A stretch of 62,000 bases of DNA from the NCBI GenBank assembly GCA_002633005.1, contig NMRA01000109.1:408624-470623 (forward strand), given 5' to 3'. The DNA is from Phoronis australis (Eukaryota; Phoronida; Phoronidae). Both the position numbers and the translations under genes were made by a program. The stretch's first letter is position 1, and every line of letters starts with the position of its first letter. The notes beneath the pieces were generated by a model. It did not search any database, was not told the DNA's origin, and saw nothing but the letters and a program-made list of their open reading frames with translations. Shown here piece by piece: positions 23,713 to 35,631 of this stretch.

Positions 23713-26018
23713 AGTCCTTCTCTCAAACTGCCCATGTGGTTCCAGTATCCGAAAATACTTACTACATAAAATCTTATTTTCGACACCCTTTCTTTATATT
23801 CTTTTCGCCTTTCTTGCCAAAAGCTATTTTTGAACAGTATTTGATCCTTCTCTCTGAGCGTATGATTACCGGTTGTCATCGGTTATTTCCGTACCAACAT
23901 TTCCGGCTCATCAGTTCAGGAACTTGTCCTGAAAGCCGCCATTTTTTCCTTGTAACTGAATGTGCTATCGCTTGTTCGAAAAGTCTTCATTATTTTGTTT
24001 TGTTAGAAACATTTCGTGATTCGTTTGCATATGTAGTGTATTTATACTTTGTAGTTAGTGGTCGTTGATTTTTTGGAATGTTACGCGTACTTAGTATGTT
24101 AAAATGGCATTGGTGTTTAGTTCCTTACGTAGGCCGGTCGCACCTAGGAACCAATATGGGTCGATCAAATTTTTTTCAGTTTTATTTTTTCTCGTTTTGA
24201 AAAAGTACTTTGCTATCATCGGAAAGGTAGTGCATTCTACTCAGTAAAAATCAAAAAAGTATCAAAATCGGGGCAAGCAGTGTAAAGTTATTGTGGCGAA
24301 ATTTGGGTCACTTTGTTTGGATCGCGTCGGCCATATTGGAGGACAGCGGGATAAGTTACGAGTTTAAAACATTGTGTAAATTGATTTTTCGCCAACAAAT
24401 TACGGTGAAATGTAGTTAGACATATCTTTACTTACTATTCTGCACGATTTAACAGTGTTCACCAAATTTCAGCCTCGCAGTTGTTACTCATTAAGTGATA
24501 AATGTGCTCACAATTCCCGTTGGACTTCGTCTCATTTCTGGCGGCACCGACAACATGGCGGCTTTTACTGAACTGAAAGGCATGTTCAATCGGCTACTTT
24601 GTAATTTGTGAAGATTTAACGTTGATACATTTTGACAAATGTTGCTACAAAAAAGAAATTTTGTTCAATTTTCGTGTTTTTTGTGCAAAAATATAAGATG
24701 TATTCGAATTATTTTACTGTAAATTTCCCATTCAGGTGATCTTACACTAAGCTAAAAAACACTTGAAATAATTTTGAAATAGTTTTTTGTTGGACTGTCA
24801 ACTGCTGTTCAAGACTTGACTCGGTGTCACAAAATGATTCATATTTTTCTAAATTTTAAGTCTCAATTGCTTTCAAGTCATGTTTTGTAACTTATTGCTT
24901 CTTAATTCAGGTTATCAAGTCAACAATATGAATAATCTTGATTTGAGAAATAAGCTATGTTGGATTGTGAAGCTTCAAGCCTCTAATTCTTGTTCCTTGC
25001 AACTTCATATTTTTTTAAATGATGCTTGTCAAATTCTGGTGTAAGGAAACACTATTCCGTCACCATGGTAATAGTTACATGTATGTCCACTTTCATATCA
25101 TGGAAACTGTTGCTGTTGAATAGTGTTTGTAATGCTAAATGTNAGAGTCTGCAATTCATAGCTCTGAACATACCCACTGAATCTTATAGTAAAGATAGAC
25201 ATTCCCAAAAATTCCCCCCCCCCCCATTCTTTTAGGCTTGTTGCGCTCATACAAAGTCTGGGAAAATCTCTATTGAAAGCCAACAACTGTGCACAGTTCG
25301 CCAGAAGCACCCAAGTTCTAAATAAACCTCGTTTGAGCGAGCGCTGTGGCCAGCGACCAGTTAGGGCCTAAGGGTAACCTTTGCGCAAAGCTGTATAGGC
25401 ATACTAGCAAGCTGTATTTTGACGATAGTCTTCACTGGTAGCTGGTGACTGAGGCTAACTAAGGTCTGCCGCGGCAGTGTGACACAGGACTAATCAGCCC
25501 GTAAATTGTCTGAAACTACACTTGAATATATGCAGCATTTATGATTTGATCATTTTACTTCGACAAAACAGCTTGCAACCGCATGCATTTACCGTTCACC
25601 AGTGTCTGGTCTCGATCCGCACCGTGTCCGATAGGCTGCGGTCCCGAGTCTGGCAAAATAATTTCTGTCAAAATTTATTCGCCACATTTCTTCAGCAAAT
25701 TCCATAAAATTGTCCGTAGTTTGATTTTATTAAAATTAAGGCGCGCTTATCCTCGTTTGCTGGCTGGTAACAGTACAGGCACTGCTCCAGTCGCACTGAC
25801 GGCGTTTTCTCGGCATGGGTTCCTGAATGAATTGTACTTCCGGGTTCGCGGCAACTTCAAAATGGCGGTGGTTCTTCGGGTGCGAATCGTGAGTGGCGCG
25901 TTCATTTAAACTTTTTTCGAGTACGGATCGTGTATTAGTTATGGGGTAGGTACTTCTTGGATCCTTATAATATCCTCTAACCATGTAATAAGGGTTAACA
26001 ACGCGTGAGAGAAGGACT
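23713..26018. mobile_element. TTAA-flanked TIR element, 2.3 kb, non-autonomous
   Basis: The element starts AGTCCTTCTCTCA and ends TGAGAGAAGGACT, a perfect 13-bp terminal inverted repeat. TTAA sits directly outside both ends (23709-23712 and 26019-26022). The same repeat without insertion is present at 22130-22145, so the boundaries are confirmed by an empty site. TTAA target duplication is known for piggyBac and Kolobok; the AG...CT ends fit Kolobok better than the CCC ends of piggyBac. No transposase was recognised inside (the 110-residue ORF at 23736 is not convincing). Confidence 0.88.
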
Positions 26019-26660
26019 TTAAAACATTTGCACCCATGAACACTCCAAAGGCATTACAAATTTTATCAAATGAGCCAGACTCATATTGTTTCAGTTTTAT
26101 ATATAAAAGTATTGTCGGTTAGGGTAAGAATAATACATTTTGAAACAGAAGGCACATTAATTAATGCCAACATGGCAACTTGGAATTTTGACTTACACGA
26201 GTATTCACTGGCATCCGACGAAGACTACACAGGTGGATCGTTAGGTTTCACATGCTATTAGTTCGAACCTCAATAAACTTAATACGCTGATACAGTAGAG
26301 TTCCAAAAACCGTTTGAACGACTTGCCATGATGTCCGTGCGTTAATTGCATGACAATGGGAAACGGTTTTGACGCTTACGTTTGCTGCCACGAAATTCGG
26401 CAATTGAGACACATTTTTGTTGACAAAATGTCTGCCACATACACGGAACGAAGATGTTTCGCAGCTTTATATACTTGGTATTAACGATATACTTTTCATT
26501 CTTCACTGCCGCGAGCCACTTCCGAAGCAGTGGGCTCTCAAGGAAATCGGAAAAACGATATATCCGTTTTCATCGCAGGTTCATATTTCGCGGGCTAGCA
26601 GGAACGATACACTACACCATAGCAGCACTCACTCTGCAGAAGAAAAACCACTGACTGGGG
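26019..26660 (+). repeat. Dispersed repeat, copy 2, right part
   Basis: Homologous to 22139-22710, continuing copy 2 after the TTAA insertion. It contains the second P2X7-like trace (26171-26262), closed by TAG, and ends in CACTCTGCAGA.GAA..CCACTGAC as copy 1 does. Confidence 0.85.
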
Positions 26661-27339
26661 TCAAACTTGATATTTAGAAGTGCCTGTAATTTATTTATAC
26701 ATTTTTACCTGATTTATTTATGGCATTCTTACTCTAAATACTCTCCATATTTAGTATCATCTCTGTATTCAATTTCATGTCTCTTAGTGTAACTTCACAT
26801 GCCTTGGTCATTTACGATTCATATAAATTATCATTATTGTTTTAATTGTTGTTTTGTTACCTGTGTTTAATTATTATTTGACTACTTTATATTATTGTAT
26901 TGCACTATAATATGTGTATTTTGGTTTCGAGGTCCTCTAGGTAAGCAGCGCTGACACTGAAGAAGCAAACCTCATCTTGAATATTACAATAAACAAAATC
27001 AAATAAATTTGTACAAGTTCAGCACTTTCTGATATTTTTGCAGATGTACTGGACTGTAAATTTATCCACTGTATTATAGGTTGCGATCATGCTTTGGCCA
27101 CTTACTTGCACTGATGTTTCTTTGTGAACTTTATTGCGATTTGACTGCTTACATCATCATGGACGTGTATCAATTTACATGCATGCCAACTTTTTCAAGT
27201 GGTGCGTCTCAATCTAAAGTGACGAATGAATCCATTCCGGGTCTGATACAGATTGTTATTGCAATTCACAGATAATTGCCATGGGCTTTAGGAACATTGT
27301 ACTTCTCACTATAACAAATAGCCTTGTTACAAAGCTGTA
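26661..27339. other. No recognisable gene; AT-rich
   Basis: Long T/A-rich stretch (26690-26880) without ORF or repeat match. An AATAAA-like cluster occurs at 26990. Confidence 0.5.
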
Positions 27340-28211
27340 TACTAAATATACAGCTTTGCGCCGATGTGGGTTAAAAAGTGGTTAGTTAAAATCTGACACA
27401 AAAGTAATGTCATTAAAAACTAAAATCTTCCTTCAGTAGCTAGATTATTTAACAATGTTGGAAAAAATGGCGTTCTACCGTTATTCTGCTGCTAATGTTG
27501 TGGAGCGATCTTTAGCGACAGCTTTCGGCGCCATGAAACATTGCGTCACCTATTGGCCAGTTTCTTTTTTCGCCGATTCTTCAATCAACTGTTGTTCTTT
27601 CACAAGGTTGCGTACTCGTCATAACAAATTATTGGAAATGGTATCACTTAATTATAAGTTTTTAGAGTTTCGACACCGAAAAACCGAATTTCAGAACATT
27701 TTTGCTGCTGCGAAGTTGTCGCAAAAATGTAGGAAATGGCGCGTGCTCTTGACACGAGCGTACTGTTTTCAAAATGATATCATACTTTTCATTGTAACAA
27801 AAGAGTCTAGAATGACGCCAGAAAATGACGTTTGTTGCATTGTTTTCACTTAAACTATTTTAGCGGGCATGGCGAGTGTCGGTTGATTCCCAGATTTTGC
27901 ATGCAGCCCGTCTGGTTTTTAGCTCGGCGAGGTGACGACCAGAACTACTCAGGTTGTGTGCAATTTAGGGATCTACGGAAGAAATACACACTGTGTTACC
28001 TAGCCAGCCAGCTAGCTGTATGACGACTGTCGTCAAAATACAGTTCCACAACTTTAGCAGCAGAATAACGATAGAACGCCATTTTTTCCAACACCGTTAA
28101 ATGATTTAGTTTACTCTAGGAAGACTGTAGTTTTTAATGACACTAATTTCGTGTCAATTTTTTTCTTACCACTTTTTTACCCACGCCGGTGCAAAGCTGA
28201 ATATTTAGTGT
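27330..28211. mobile_element. TIR element with ~165-bp inverted repeats
   Basis: 27340-27504 pairs in reverse complement with 28046-28211. Shared: CTAAATAT(A/T)CAGCTTTGC.CCG, AGTGTCATTAAAAACTA-like sequence, and GTTGGAAAAAATGGCGTTCTA followed by CGTTATTCTGCTGCTAA. A 12-bp perfect palindrome CAAAGCTGTATA...TATACAGCTTTG (27330-27357) straddles the left boundary. The ORF at 27455-27853 starts inside the arm and crosses the interior without any recognised domain. I could not define a target duplication. Confidence 0.75.
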
Positions 28212-28216
28212 AAGGC

Positions 28217-28440
28217 TAAGTGGTACCTAGCTACATTTTGACGACAGTCTTCATATAGCTAGCTGGCTGGCTATATAACAAAGTGCACTACTGTGAATAC
28301 ACATGTCATATTTGCAAAGGTAAACAACAATTTATATCTTAATGTATCACTTATAGGTACCCAAGTAATTTGGTTCAAGAGTGAGTATTTCCTATTTCAA
28401 CGTTTCGAAATAAGAATGGCCGTTGGAACAAGGGCAATAA
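28217..28440 (+). repeat. Hairpin repeats and a micro-exon unit
   Basis: CTAGCTACATTTTGACGACAG at 28230 is the inverted counterpart of a copy at 28005-28040, with a related copy at 25400-25440. Next comes the unit block ATAACAAAGTGCACTACTGTGAATAC, which matches the pre-exon region at 47370 and 50580. Confidence 0.45.
28357..28380 (+). CDS. Candidate micro-exon 4 (24 nt, phase 1-1)
   Basis: Acceptor ATGTATCACTTATAG, donor GTGAGTATTT, length 24 nt. Phase 1 reads (G)TQVIWFK with one base over; phase 0 has a TAA. It was found from the donor and unit context rather than by core similarity. Confidence 0.45.
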
Positions 28441-29544
28441 TCAAGAGAAACCTGATTAAATATTGCCAAATTCAACTTACCTCTATATAGTTTTTTCTGA
28501 GCGTATAAATCACAAAAACTAACAAGTATTCTTGATTGTTTAATTTTCTATTGGACGCTAAAACAGGAAATTTGCAATCTTAAGCATATCCCTTGTGCAT
28601 GTAAACATAACGTTTTTGTAGAGTAAGCTAAGTGATAAAACGCTTTTGAATCAACAAAAATGTTTGTCGAAGAGCGTTATTTAATATGGATCCTTGGCTA
28701 TGGAAGCAAAGCAAGGAATTGTACGGCGTTTAAATTGTCACAATTGTAAAACCAAAACTCACTTCCTCTTTTCACCTCTTCTCAGTGGCTGTACACTAGA
28801 CATGCTAACATTTCTTCAGCTGTTGACAGGGTTGAAACTGATGGTGTGAATCGTTTTTCCCCAACCAACCCATACAATTTGTAAGCCATATAGAGAAAAA
28901 TGAAAAATAACGTAGAACTGTATTACGCTGTATTGTTTCAAACTAACCATTGCTCATGCAAATTTGTAAATTTGATGAGGTCTAAATATGGACGAACTCC
29001 AGTTTGCTGTTAGCGAAGAGAAAATGTACATACTGTAACGTATTTCATGGTGAGTTCATTAAAATTAAGATGCAATCAACAGCTATATATGAATATGTTA
29101 TTAAACTTTAACTTCATGTTTTACACAGTTCTTCTCATTTTTCAATGGCCAGGTAAAAACCGTAATGTAACGTAAGTCAAAATCACATTAATCGCTTTTA
29201 AATCACCTGATCAGTCGACCTCTTAAAACAAATACTGTATCTATGATTATTGAAAAAGACAAAATGGTTTCGCACCAAATCACCAAACAGAAACAATCCT
29301 CATGGTGAAGTGGCTAACACAGTGGACTGTATCTATAATATCACTGTGTATGCCAAGTAAACAAACAGCCAACAGTTCAAATCTAGAAATCAAGGAATAC
29401 TTTATACCAGTAAAGGAATCATAAATAAAACTCAAGACAAACACAACACAGAACATACAAGACACAGCTATAAAGTTAAGAGGGTTTAAATGTGATTTTT
29501 TTTTAATTTAGAAGGTTGTTCTATGTTCAGATCGATTCGAGCTT
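28441..29544. other. No recognisable feature
   Basis: Non-coding. A GGTGAGTTC at 29050 has no acceptor that would give an open exon. Confidence 0.5.
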
Positions 29545-29554
29545 GTGTAAAGAT

Positions 29555-29628
29555 TGGGTCGAGGGGGTTGTGGGCCGTGGGTCGAGAGGGTTGTGGGTCG
29601 TGGGGGTCGTGGGTCGAGGGGGTTTCAG
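29555..29628. repeat. G-rich GGGTCG repeat
   Basis: Repeated GGGTCGAGGGGG / GTTGTGGG / GGGTCGTGGG words, strongly G-skewed on + and potentially able to form G-quadruplex-like structure. It resembles the complement of 17825-17960 and lies directly upstream of ORF-family copy 2. Confidence 0.65.
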
Positions 29629-30720
29629 AACAATCCGCATCAGTTTTACAAGCAAGAATGAGGGCTACAGTATGTATTGTCTCTTGATGGATTACCAGGT
29701 AGCACTGTACTGGAAATTCTGGTCATATATCAGCAGGCTGACGTATTGCGTAAATCTATGATGCCTACTACGACATGGATTTTGAGGAATGCTGACGAAC
29801 ATTTTTTATCATTATCATAATCATTTTAACCAACAGGGCTGCCGTGAATCGTGTAATAATTGCTTTGTTGGAGAAAGGATTGGGTTCTCGTTTAAATGAG
29901 CTGAACTGTCACATCCACTCTTTTGACACAATCACCTGCTCATGTCGACCATTGTTTAAGTAGTAAGAGCCAATTAAAGGACAACTATTTGGGAGAGACT
30001 TCAAAACAATGTTATCTTGGCAATCAGTACGTTGGAGTTTAAGGACGGTAAAGACGATCTCAAGGCTTTCATTAGTTTTCTAGAGAGGTCAGGCTTGGAG
30101 AAAGGATTCATACCGTGGCAACTATCGTCATATGCTGGTTGAGTTGTGTGGCCGGTACTTTGAGCAGCATGCTGCATTTCGAAAATTTCTGTGATCATCA
30201 GGGTAAGAATGCAGCAAAATTCGAGCACCAGCTCTGTTCAATTTTGTGTCAGTTGTTGCAGTCACAGAGATTCGTGTCTTGGGTTGAGAAAAAAGAGAAA
30301 AAAGAAGCAGTTGTGGCAAGTCCACTTGGAACCCTGATCGTCACTTGTGACTTCTTTGGTAACAACCTGAGCGTAGTTGCACGTTTAAACTGTTTGCTAC
30401 TGAGCCCAGTGAGCCTCAGTTATTTCTAGGTATGATGACCAAGTGCCTTACTGCCTCTGTAACTGTGTTACAGCTTCATAATGGACGGTACTTTGCAATA
30501 TACATCACGGAACGGCTGTGGTTAGATACAGAAGCAGAGCGATTACATAACATGGACAGCGAATAAATCATTGGCGCTACCGTCATTTTTCACAGCAAAC
30601 ATCTGTGCAAAAAAAACAAATTTATCCACAGCCCGGAGAGCAAAAGGAAAGGTCAAATAGTAAAGTTGGCAATAAACCCTGCAAGAGAACAACGACACCG
30701 ATTTTATGAAGGTGGTTTAA
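29629..30720 (+). pseudogene. Degenerate copy 2 of the multicopy ORF family
   Basis: Blocks in order: TSKNEGYSMYCLLMDYQ (29644-29700), NELNCHIHSFDTI (about 29895), KDGKDDLKAFISFLERSGLE (about 30040-30100), LVELCGRYFEQHAAFR (30135-30182) after a frameshift, and RYFAIYITERLWLDTEAERL followed by HNMDSE (about 30487-30564). It covers more of the 3' half than copy 1. Several stops and frame changes mean it is inactive. Nucleotide identity with 3258-4245 is obvious over GGACGGTAAAGACGATCTCA. Function of the family is not known to me. Confidence 0.65.
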
Positions 30721-30771
30721 CAAACCTGGTATAATTTTAGACCTAACTTGCATTTCACCAACATGGTTTAA

Positions 30772-33700
30772 GAGTCACTGCATGAGAAAGTCAGGCAGAT
30801 GCGGGAACATGACATGTCACGGATTTTTTTAAATGTAGCTTATTTTTACTCTTAGGTGGAATGGTCAACACCTAAAATAATTTTATTTAAAATATCTAAC
30901 TTCTTCACAGATAACTGCTCCCTCGAATTTTTAGCTAGTTTTTGGCTTCGGAAACCATCAAATTTTAGCATTTTTGTTGCATCACTGTGCAACAACGACA
31001 AGTTAACAGAAACTAAGAATGAGATACTGAATAAACACAATTTCTGTCTACATGAAAATGTAAAACTTATAGTTGAAACGTATTCGCAAATTAGCTATTT
31101 TTGTTACTTATTCAACCCACCTGAGTCAAGCAGTCTAACTGGTGGAAATGCCCTTTATTCGATCGTTATTTCTTTTACGGCGCAAAAACACTCAGAAATG
31201 TTACATACTACATGTGTAAGCTGAGCCTTTGTAACATTCGTGGACAGCGACCTGTGTGTCCTGCATGCTTTGATTGAAACCACCCACTTCGCTGATATCG
31301 GTCGTCCTGTTCGCCATTACTGTCACACTCCCATTAACAAACCAACAAAGTTCTAAACATTTGTGAGTAATAAAAAACGATGTCAAGAAGATCGTTAAGA
31401 ATTTTTAAAGCTCGAAATCGGAATTACATTAAAATTCTTGCGGATAGTGCTCAGAACTTTACAATTAAAGCTGAAATTACGGCCTCAAAACGGTCGGTCC
31501 TGTAATGTCTGCTTGACGTCTAGAAACGTTAAGTGCTTCCGAAAAAAATAGGAACGTATATTAACACGAGACAAGCCAAAAATCATACTTGATTGAATGA
31601 TTATTGTTTACCATAGCTTTTAAGTACCGAAGGCCCACGGGGAGCACTGATCCTCTAAAGGTGAAAATCTTCCGGGTAGTAATTTTTCTGCTGCTCATCA
31701 GATGGCGCACCGGTTTATCTTCTGTTGAGCAAGTTGTACTCATTACGCAGTGCAAAGTCTATATTTTCGGGCGCGCCCAAGCGTGTAGCTTTGAAAACTC
31801 ATACATTTTGGCTAACTATTCAATGCACGGAAAATGTATATTGGCTATTGCTATTTCTATAGGAGTGTTTTCGCCAACCTCCACTGAACAGTTCTTGAAG
31901 CAACGTTTCAGCCACTTGTATTTAGAATTATTACCGGGACTTCCATTTTAGTGATGACGATTGCAACGTAGATTCGACGAAGCATTACAGGTTCAGATGA
32001 GAATGGACCAGGAGATTCCAACCGTGATTATAGAGCATCCCTAACACGATATGAATTCGAGATGTACATAAAATACTACATAGGGCTAGCAATTGGTTAA
32101 TCTGGGCACCCGATGTAAACCACTTGCAGATACAGAATTTCAAAAGGGGCGATTGCAGTGGTGCTATAAATTTGAAATGCAGACAGACAACGAAAATGTC
32201 AAGTTATTTTACTTAAGGTATCGGGGAACTTAAGTGTTTTATTATCTAATACTCATGGAAACTCTGACTTGCAACACATAGAAAAACACATCAGTGCAGT
32301 ATTTAATACACAGGAAATTGATACTACGCAGCCTTTGGTCATGGTTGACATCGAGCTATGAATAGGACACTTTAGTTTCCCACCAGTAAATTGATTATAG
32401 TGCATATGTGTATTATACAAGTGCGGGTGTTACAGCTGGTTGTGAACGTTAAGTTTTGGGTATCGAGATCTTTGATCAAAAGAAGAAAAATGAAACCATA
32501 GTCTACATCACACTGCATTTTTTTTCAGCATCACACAAAAACAGGAAAAACGGAAAGTGACGAAGATTGCACCTCTGGCAGCATGCTTTCAGGGATGTTA
32601 ATAATATGTAATGTATAAAATGAAAAACTTCTAGGTGGTGCAGCACACAATGTAACTGTATACAGCCCATACTATGAATTGTTACGTAGCTCACCTTCAA
32701 ATGAGAAGTTATTAAGTTGACGAAGTCCTGAGATTGAGTGGTGAACACCCTTTGCATTCCCGAGGCTGCAAACGTATACCTTTGGCTTTCAACCTGGATA
32801 CTTCCACATACGGTGCTTTGGACAGATGATCTTTTCTTCTAACAGGCTGGCCAGTTCCTTTGTCTCGCACACTCCCATTCGTGCCAGATTGCCAATCAAC
32901 TCCCATTCTTCCAAGTGATCTAGTGCGTTGACACTTTTCGGGTATTTGACAATATATTTATTGTAAGTAACACAGCGAATCGCTGGCTTTGCCATTTTGC
33001 TTCAGAGCGTGACCTATTTTCGTGAACCTCATTCCGCTTCTTAGCTAAATATCAATAACGCAATATTACGGTAAAAGAACGCTCGAAACAATTCTGATTA
33101 TCTTGAATGAAATTTAATATGATTTTTTATTACGATTTACTTCCAATTTAGATCATATTTTTCATATTTTCTGCTTTGCCGCCCTCTATTGGTGGCAGTA
33201 TGAAACTGTTACAGGTGAAAGTGGTGAAAATGCCTTCGCTAAAGTGTAAATTCGAGAATTAAAAAAAGTGCTGTCCACGGAAATAACGATATCTTGTCAA
33301 AGACGAGGGCTGTAGCTATCACAGAACCCATGTGTGGGTGATGTGCGTTTTTCCGCGCTTCAATTACATAGGCCTCTACATAGGTCTAAACTGGTAGCTG
33401 TTTTTGGCCCGTGGAGGCAAGGCATTCAAAAGTTCCTTAAAAATATCAAAATACGTTATTCTGAAATATTTTTGGCATCCTCAATTCCAAAAAGGATAGT
33501 TTTGTATAACTCAATCAATTTTTTATTTTTTAAACGCCCGCAAAGTGGTTTAATTCCTATGGAAACATAGGGCATTTCCAACAGTCGCGCAAAAGGGGTT
33601 AGGCCATTTTTTCACCCGATTTAGTTATTCCTTATATATCTACAAAGTGACGAAAGACAAAACTAATTTTATGTTTTTGTAACTAATTCACCCCAAGAGA

Positions 33701-33786
33701 TATATATATTATATCAAATTTATAATTCATGACATGTCATGTTCCCATAATATTGCAATTTGCCAGACGTTCTCATGCAGTGACTC
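30772..33786. mobile_element. TTAA-flanked TIR element, 3.0 kb
   Basis: The left end GAGTCACTGCATGAGAA (30772) matches in reverse complement the right end TTCTCATGCAGTGACTC (33770-33786). The arms continue to about 55 bp, including GGGAACATGACATGTCA. TTAA abuts both ends (30768-30771 and 33787-33790). As with 23713-26018 this fits a piggyBac/Kolobok-type target, but the terminal sequence differs, so it is another family. It carries a minus-strand coding trace at 32695-32995. Confidence 0.85.
32695..32995 (-). CDS. Possible two-exon minus-strand gene inside the TTAA element
   Basis: Exon 1 (32995-32794) starts with ATG and encodes MAKPAIRCVTYNKYIVKYPK, then SVNALDHLEEWELIGNLARM, a charged, natural-looking sequence with three Cys, and stops being open just past a CCAG|GTTGAA donor. 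A 66-nt gap leads to a CTCAG acceptor and a 33-nt exon (32727-32695) that is open in the matching phase (GLRQLNNFSFE) with a GTGAGC donor. I recognise no family. It could be the N-terminus of the element's own protein or a captured fragment. Later exons are not identified. Confidence 0.35.
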
Positions 33787-33790
33787 TTAA

Positions 33791-35388
33791 AAGTCTGAAA
33801 GCCTGATTTAGTTAGACCATCATGCGGGTTTAGTAAAACCAGGTTTAAAGTATCCAAGCCACCCTACTGTGTTGATCCGGATTAACGCAACAAAAACATT
33901 GAAATGCTTCAATGAAACCTTGATCACGTGGGTACACAATAGCACACAGCTGTAGAATCAGTGCAGACATTTGCGAAAAAAGGCTAAAAGCTTTTCTCAC
34001 GAAAAATAATTCCTCCCATAACTACTCAGAGAAAAAGCCATGGTCAAGAAAATTCGTGCCAAATCAAGTCAACGTAAGCAGCAGGCTAGGAGAGATAATG
34101 CTCCAGAATAAAGGCCAGAAAGGAAATTTCATCAGTGAAAATTTAGCCAAGAAAAACAGTGAGGGAATCAGTGGCAGATCTAGGATATCATGAGGAGATA
34201 TTTTTCATTTTGTATTGTCCAACACAAGTACACGCATTAAAATTACTTTCTCTCGATTACCCGTATAAGCACTGATTTAGTTCAGTGTCATTTTACTTTT
34301 TGCGGCCAAAGGGGGGCCACAGAGGCAGATCCAGGATTTTGAGTTGGGGGACCAGGGTAGTATATTAGCCAGAATTTTTCCCGTCAGACATTCGCACCTC
34401 CGAACTGCCAAGTGGAATCTAGGAGAATTTTAGGCGGCCATGGCCCCTTTGGCCCCCCTCTAAGTCCGCATATGGGCAAGAAGCCCTGCGCCACAACCTT
34501 AAATTGGGGACCAATTGAGATGGAATTCGGTCAGAACAATCATTATATGCCTTTTTAATCAAACGCGTAGCGCTTGCGACGATAACGCTCTCCTCGAACT
34601 GTCATATTCTGAGGAATCCGAAGGACACCATTCGGTACGTACTGGTCTACGTTTAGACGGATCCAGGGGTTCAAGTGGTCCGGACCCCTTTTTTCTTTGA
34701 TTTTAGTGATGTCAAATCTATAATTTTCAAATTGTTGACCCAGACGCTCCTTTTAAAAATCCAAAAACCTTTAAAAATTCTTGGTCCCACTGTTACGTTT
34801 GATTTTGTGTTGTCCTAAAACTGAATATTGAAAATAGTCCCTTCTCGCTTTAAAACTGCGTTGTAAGTGCACACCAAAGCATCATTCATGTGCACCTATA
34901 TCGTACAAGTATGCAATATTTACTAGTATTAAACATGGGTCTAAGTCTTAAATTAAACCTGGTTTAAGGGTCTTAATACAGATCTAAGTAATAAATGGCT
35001 CGTTGGTGAAATGAATACTGACTTAGACCAGGTCTTAACTGGAGTTATACCAGGTTTTACTAGACTAAAAGTAAAGCAACCTTTATGAAATGCAGATTAT
35101 CTTTAAACCTGGTGTAAATAAAGTTTAAACCAGGTTTAACTTTAAACCACCTTTATGAAATCGGCTGGAAGTGTTCAAAACACTATTGCTGCTAAAGTCA
35201 AGTTCCATTGCAACAACGGTTATCATCCAACGTCCAAAAGAAATTGACATAAGAACGCAAAAACTAATAAAACACTAAAAACTCCAAATCTGGACGTGGA
35301 AAAGGCCTTCCACAATTGACCAGTGACTAACTACAGGGTCTCCAAGACATTTTTAGTCAAAGTTTCTTAGACAGAAAAATTTTCACGT
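33791..35388. repeat. Degenerate element fragments: GGCAGATCYAGGAT and AAACCAGGTTTA words
   Basis: CAGTGGCAGATCTAGGAT (34170), CAGAGGCAGATCCAGGAT (34320) and GACGGATCCAGGGG (34657) resemble the CAGTGGCGGATCYAGG ends of hAT-like MITEs, as at 60121 and 61115. Inverted TTAAACCTGG / CCAGGTTTAA words recur at 33840, 34960-35150. No complete element can be drawn. Confidence 0.4.
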
Positions 35389-35631
35389 ATGTTCCAACCA
35401 AGATTCTCAAAAGAAGATTGTGTGCGATGGTCATATCGAAATTATGAAAACAATGGAAGAGATTCTTACGTAATTAGTTATTGGACTGATGAGGAGTCGC
35501 CAGAGGAGGCGGTGGAGTATGTGTGTCAAATTATGAAATGGCTGTCGACTTCATCAATGGGGATTTGGTCTTGTGCTAGTGCTTTTAACCCTATCTATAG
35601 AATTGAGTGCAACTGCAATAAATACTTCTGA
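35389..35631 (+). other. Unassigned 80-residue ORF
   Basis: ATG ORF with natural-looking composition (EDCVRWSYRNYENNGRDSY, DEESPEEAVEYVCQIMKW). No family, signal peptide or splice context was recognised. It sits just upstream of duplicon copy B and may be chance or an exon. Confidence 0.2.

Noticed and set aside
31347-31358. 12-nt segment between AACAAAG and GTGAGTAAT
   Set aside because: Acceptor lacks a pyrimidine tract and it lies inside a TTAA transposon; no unit context.
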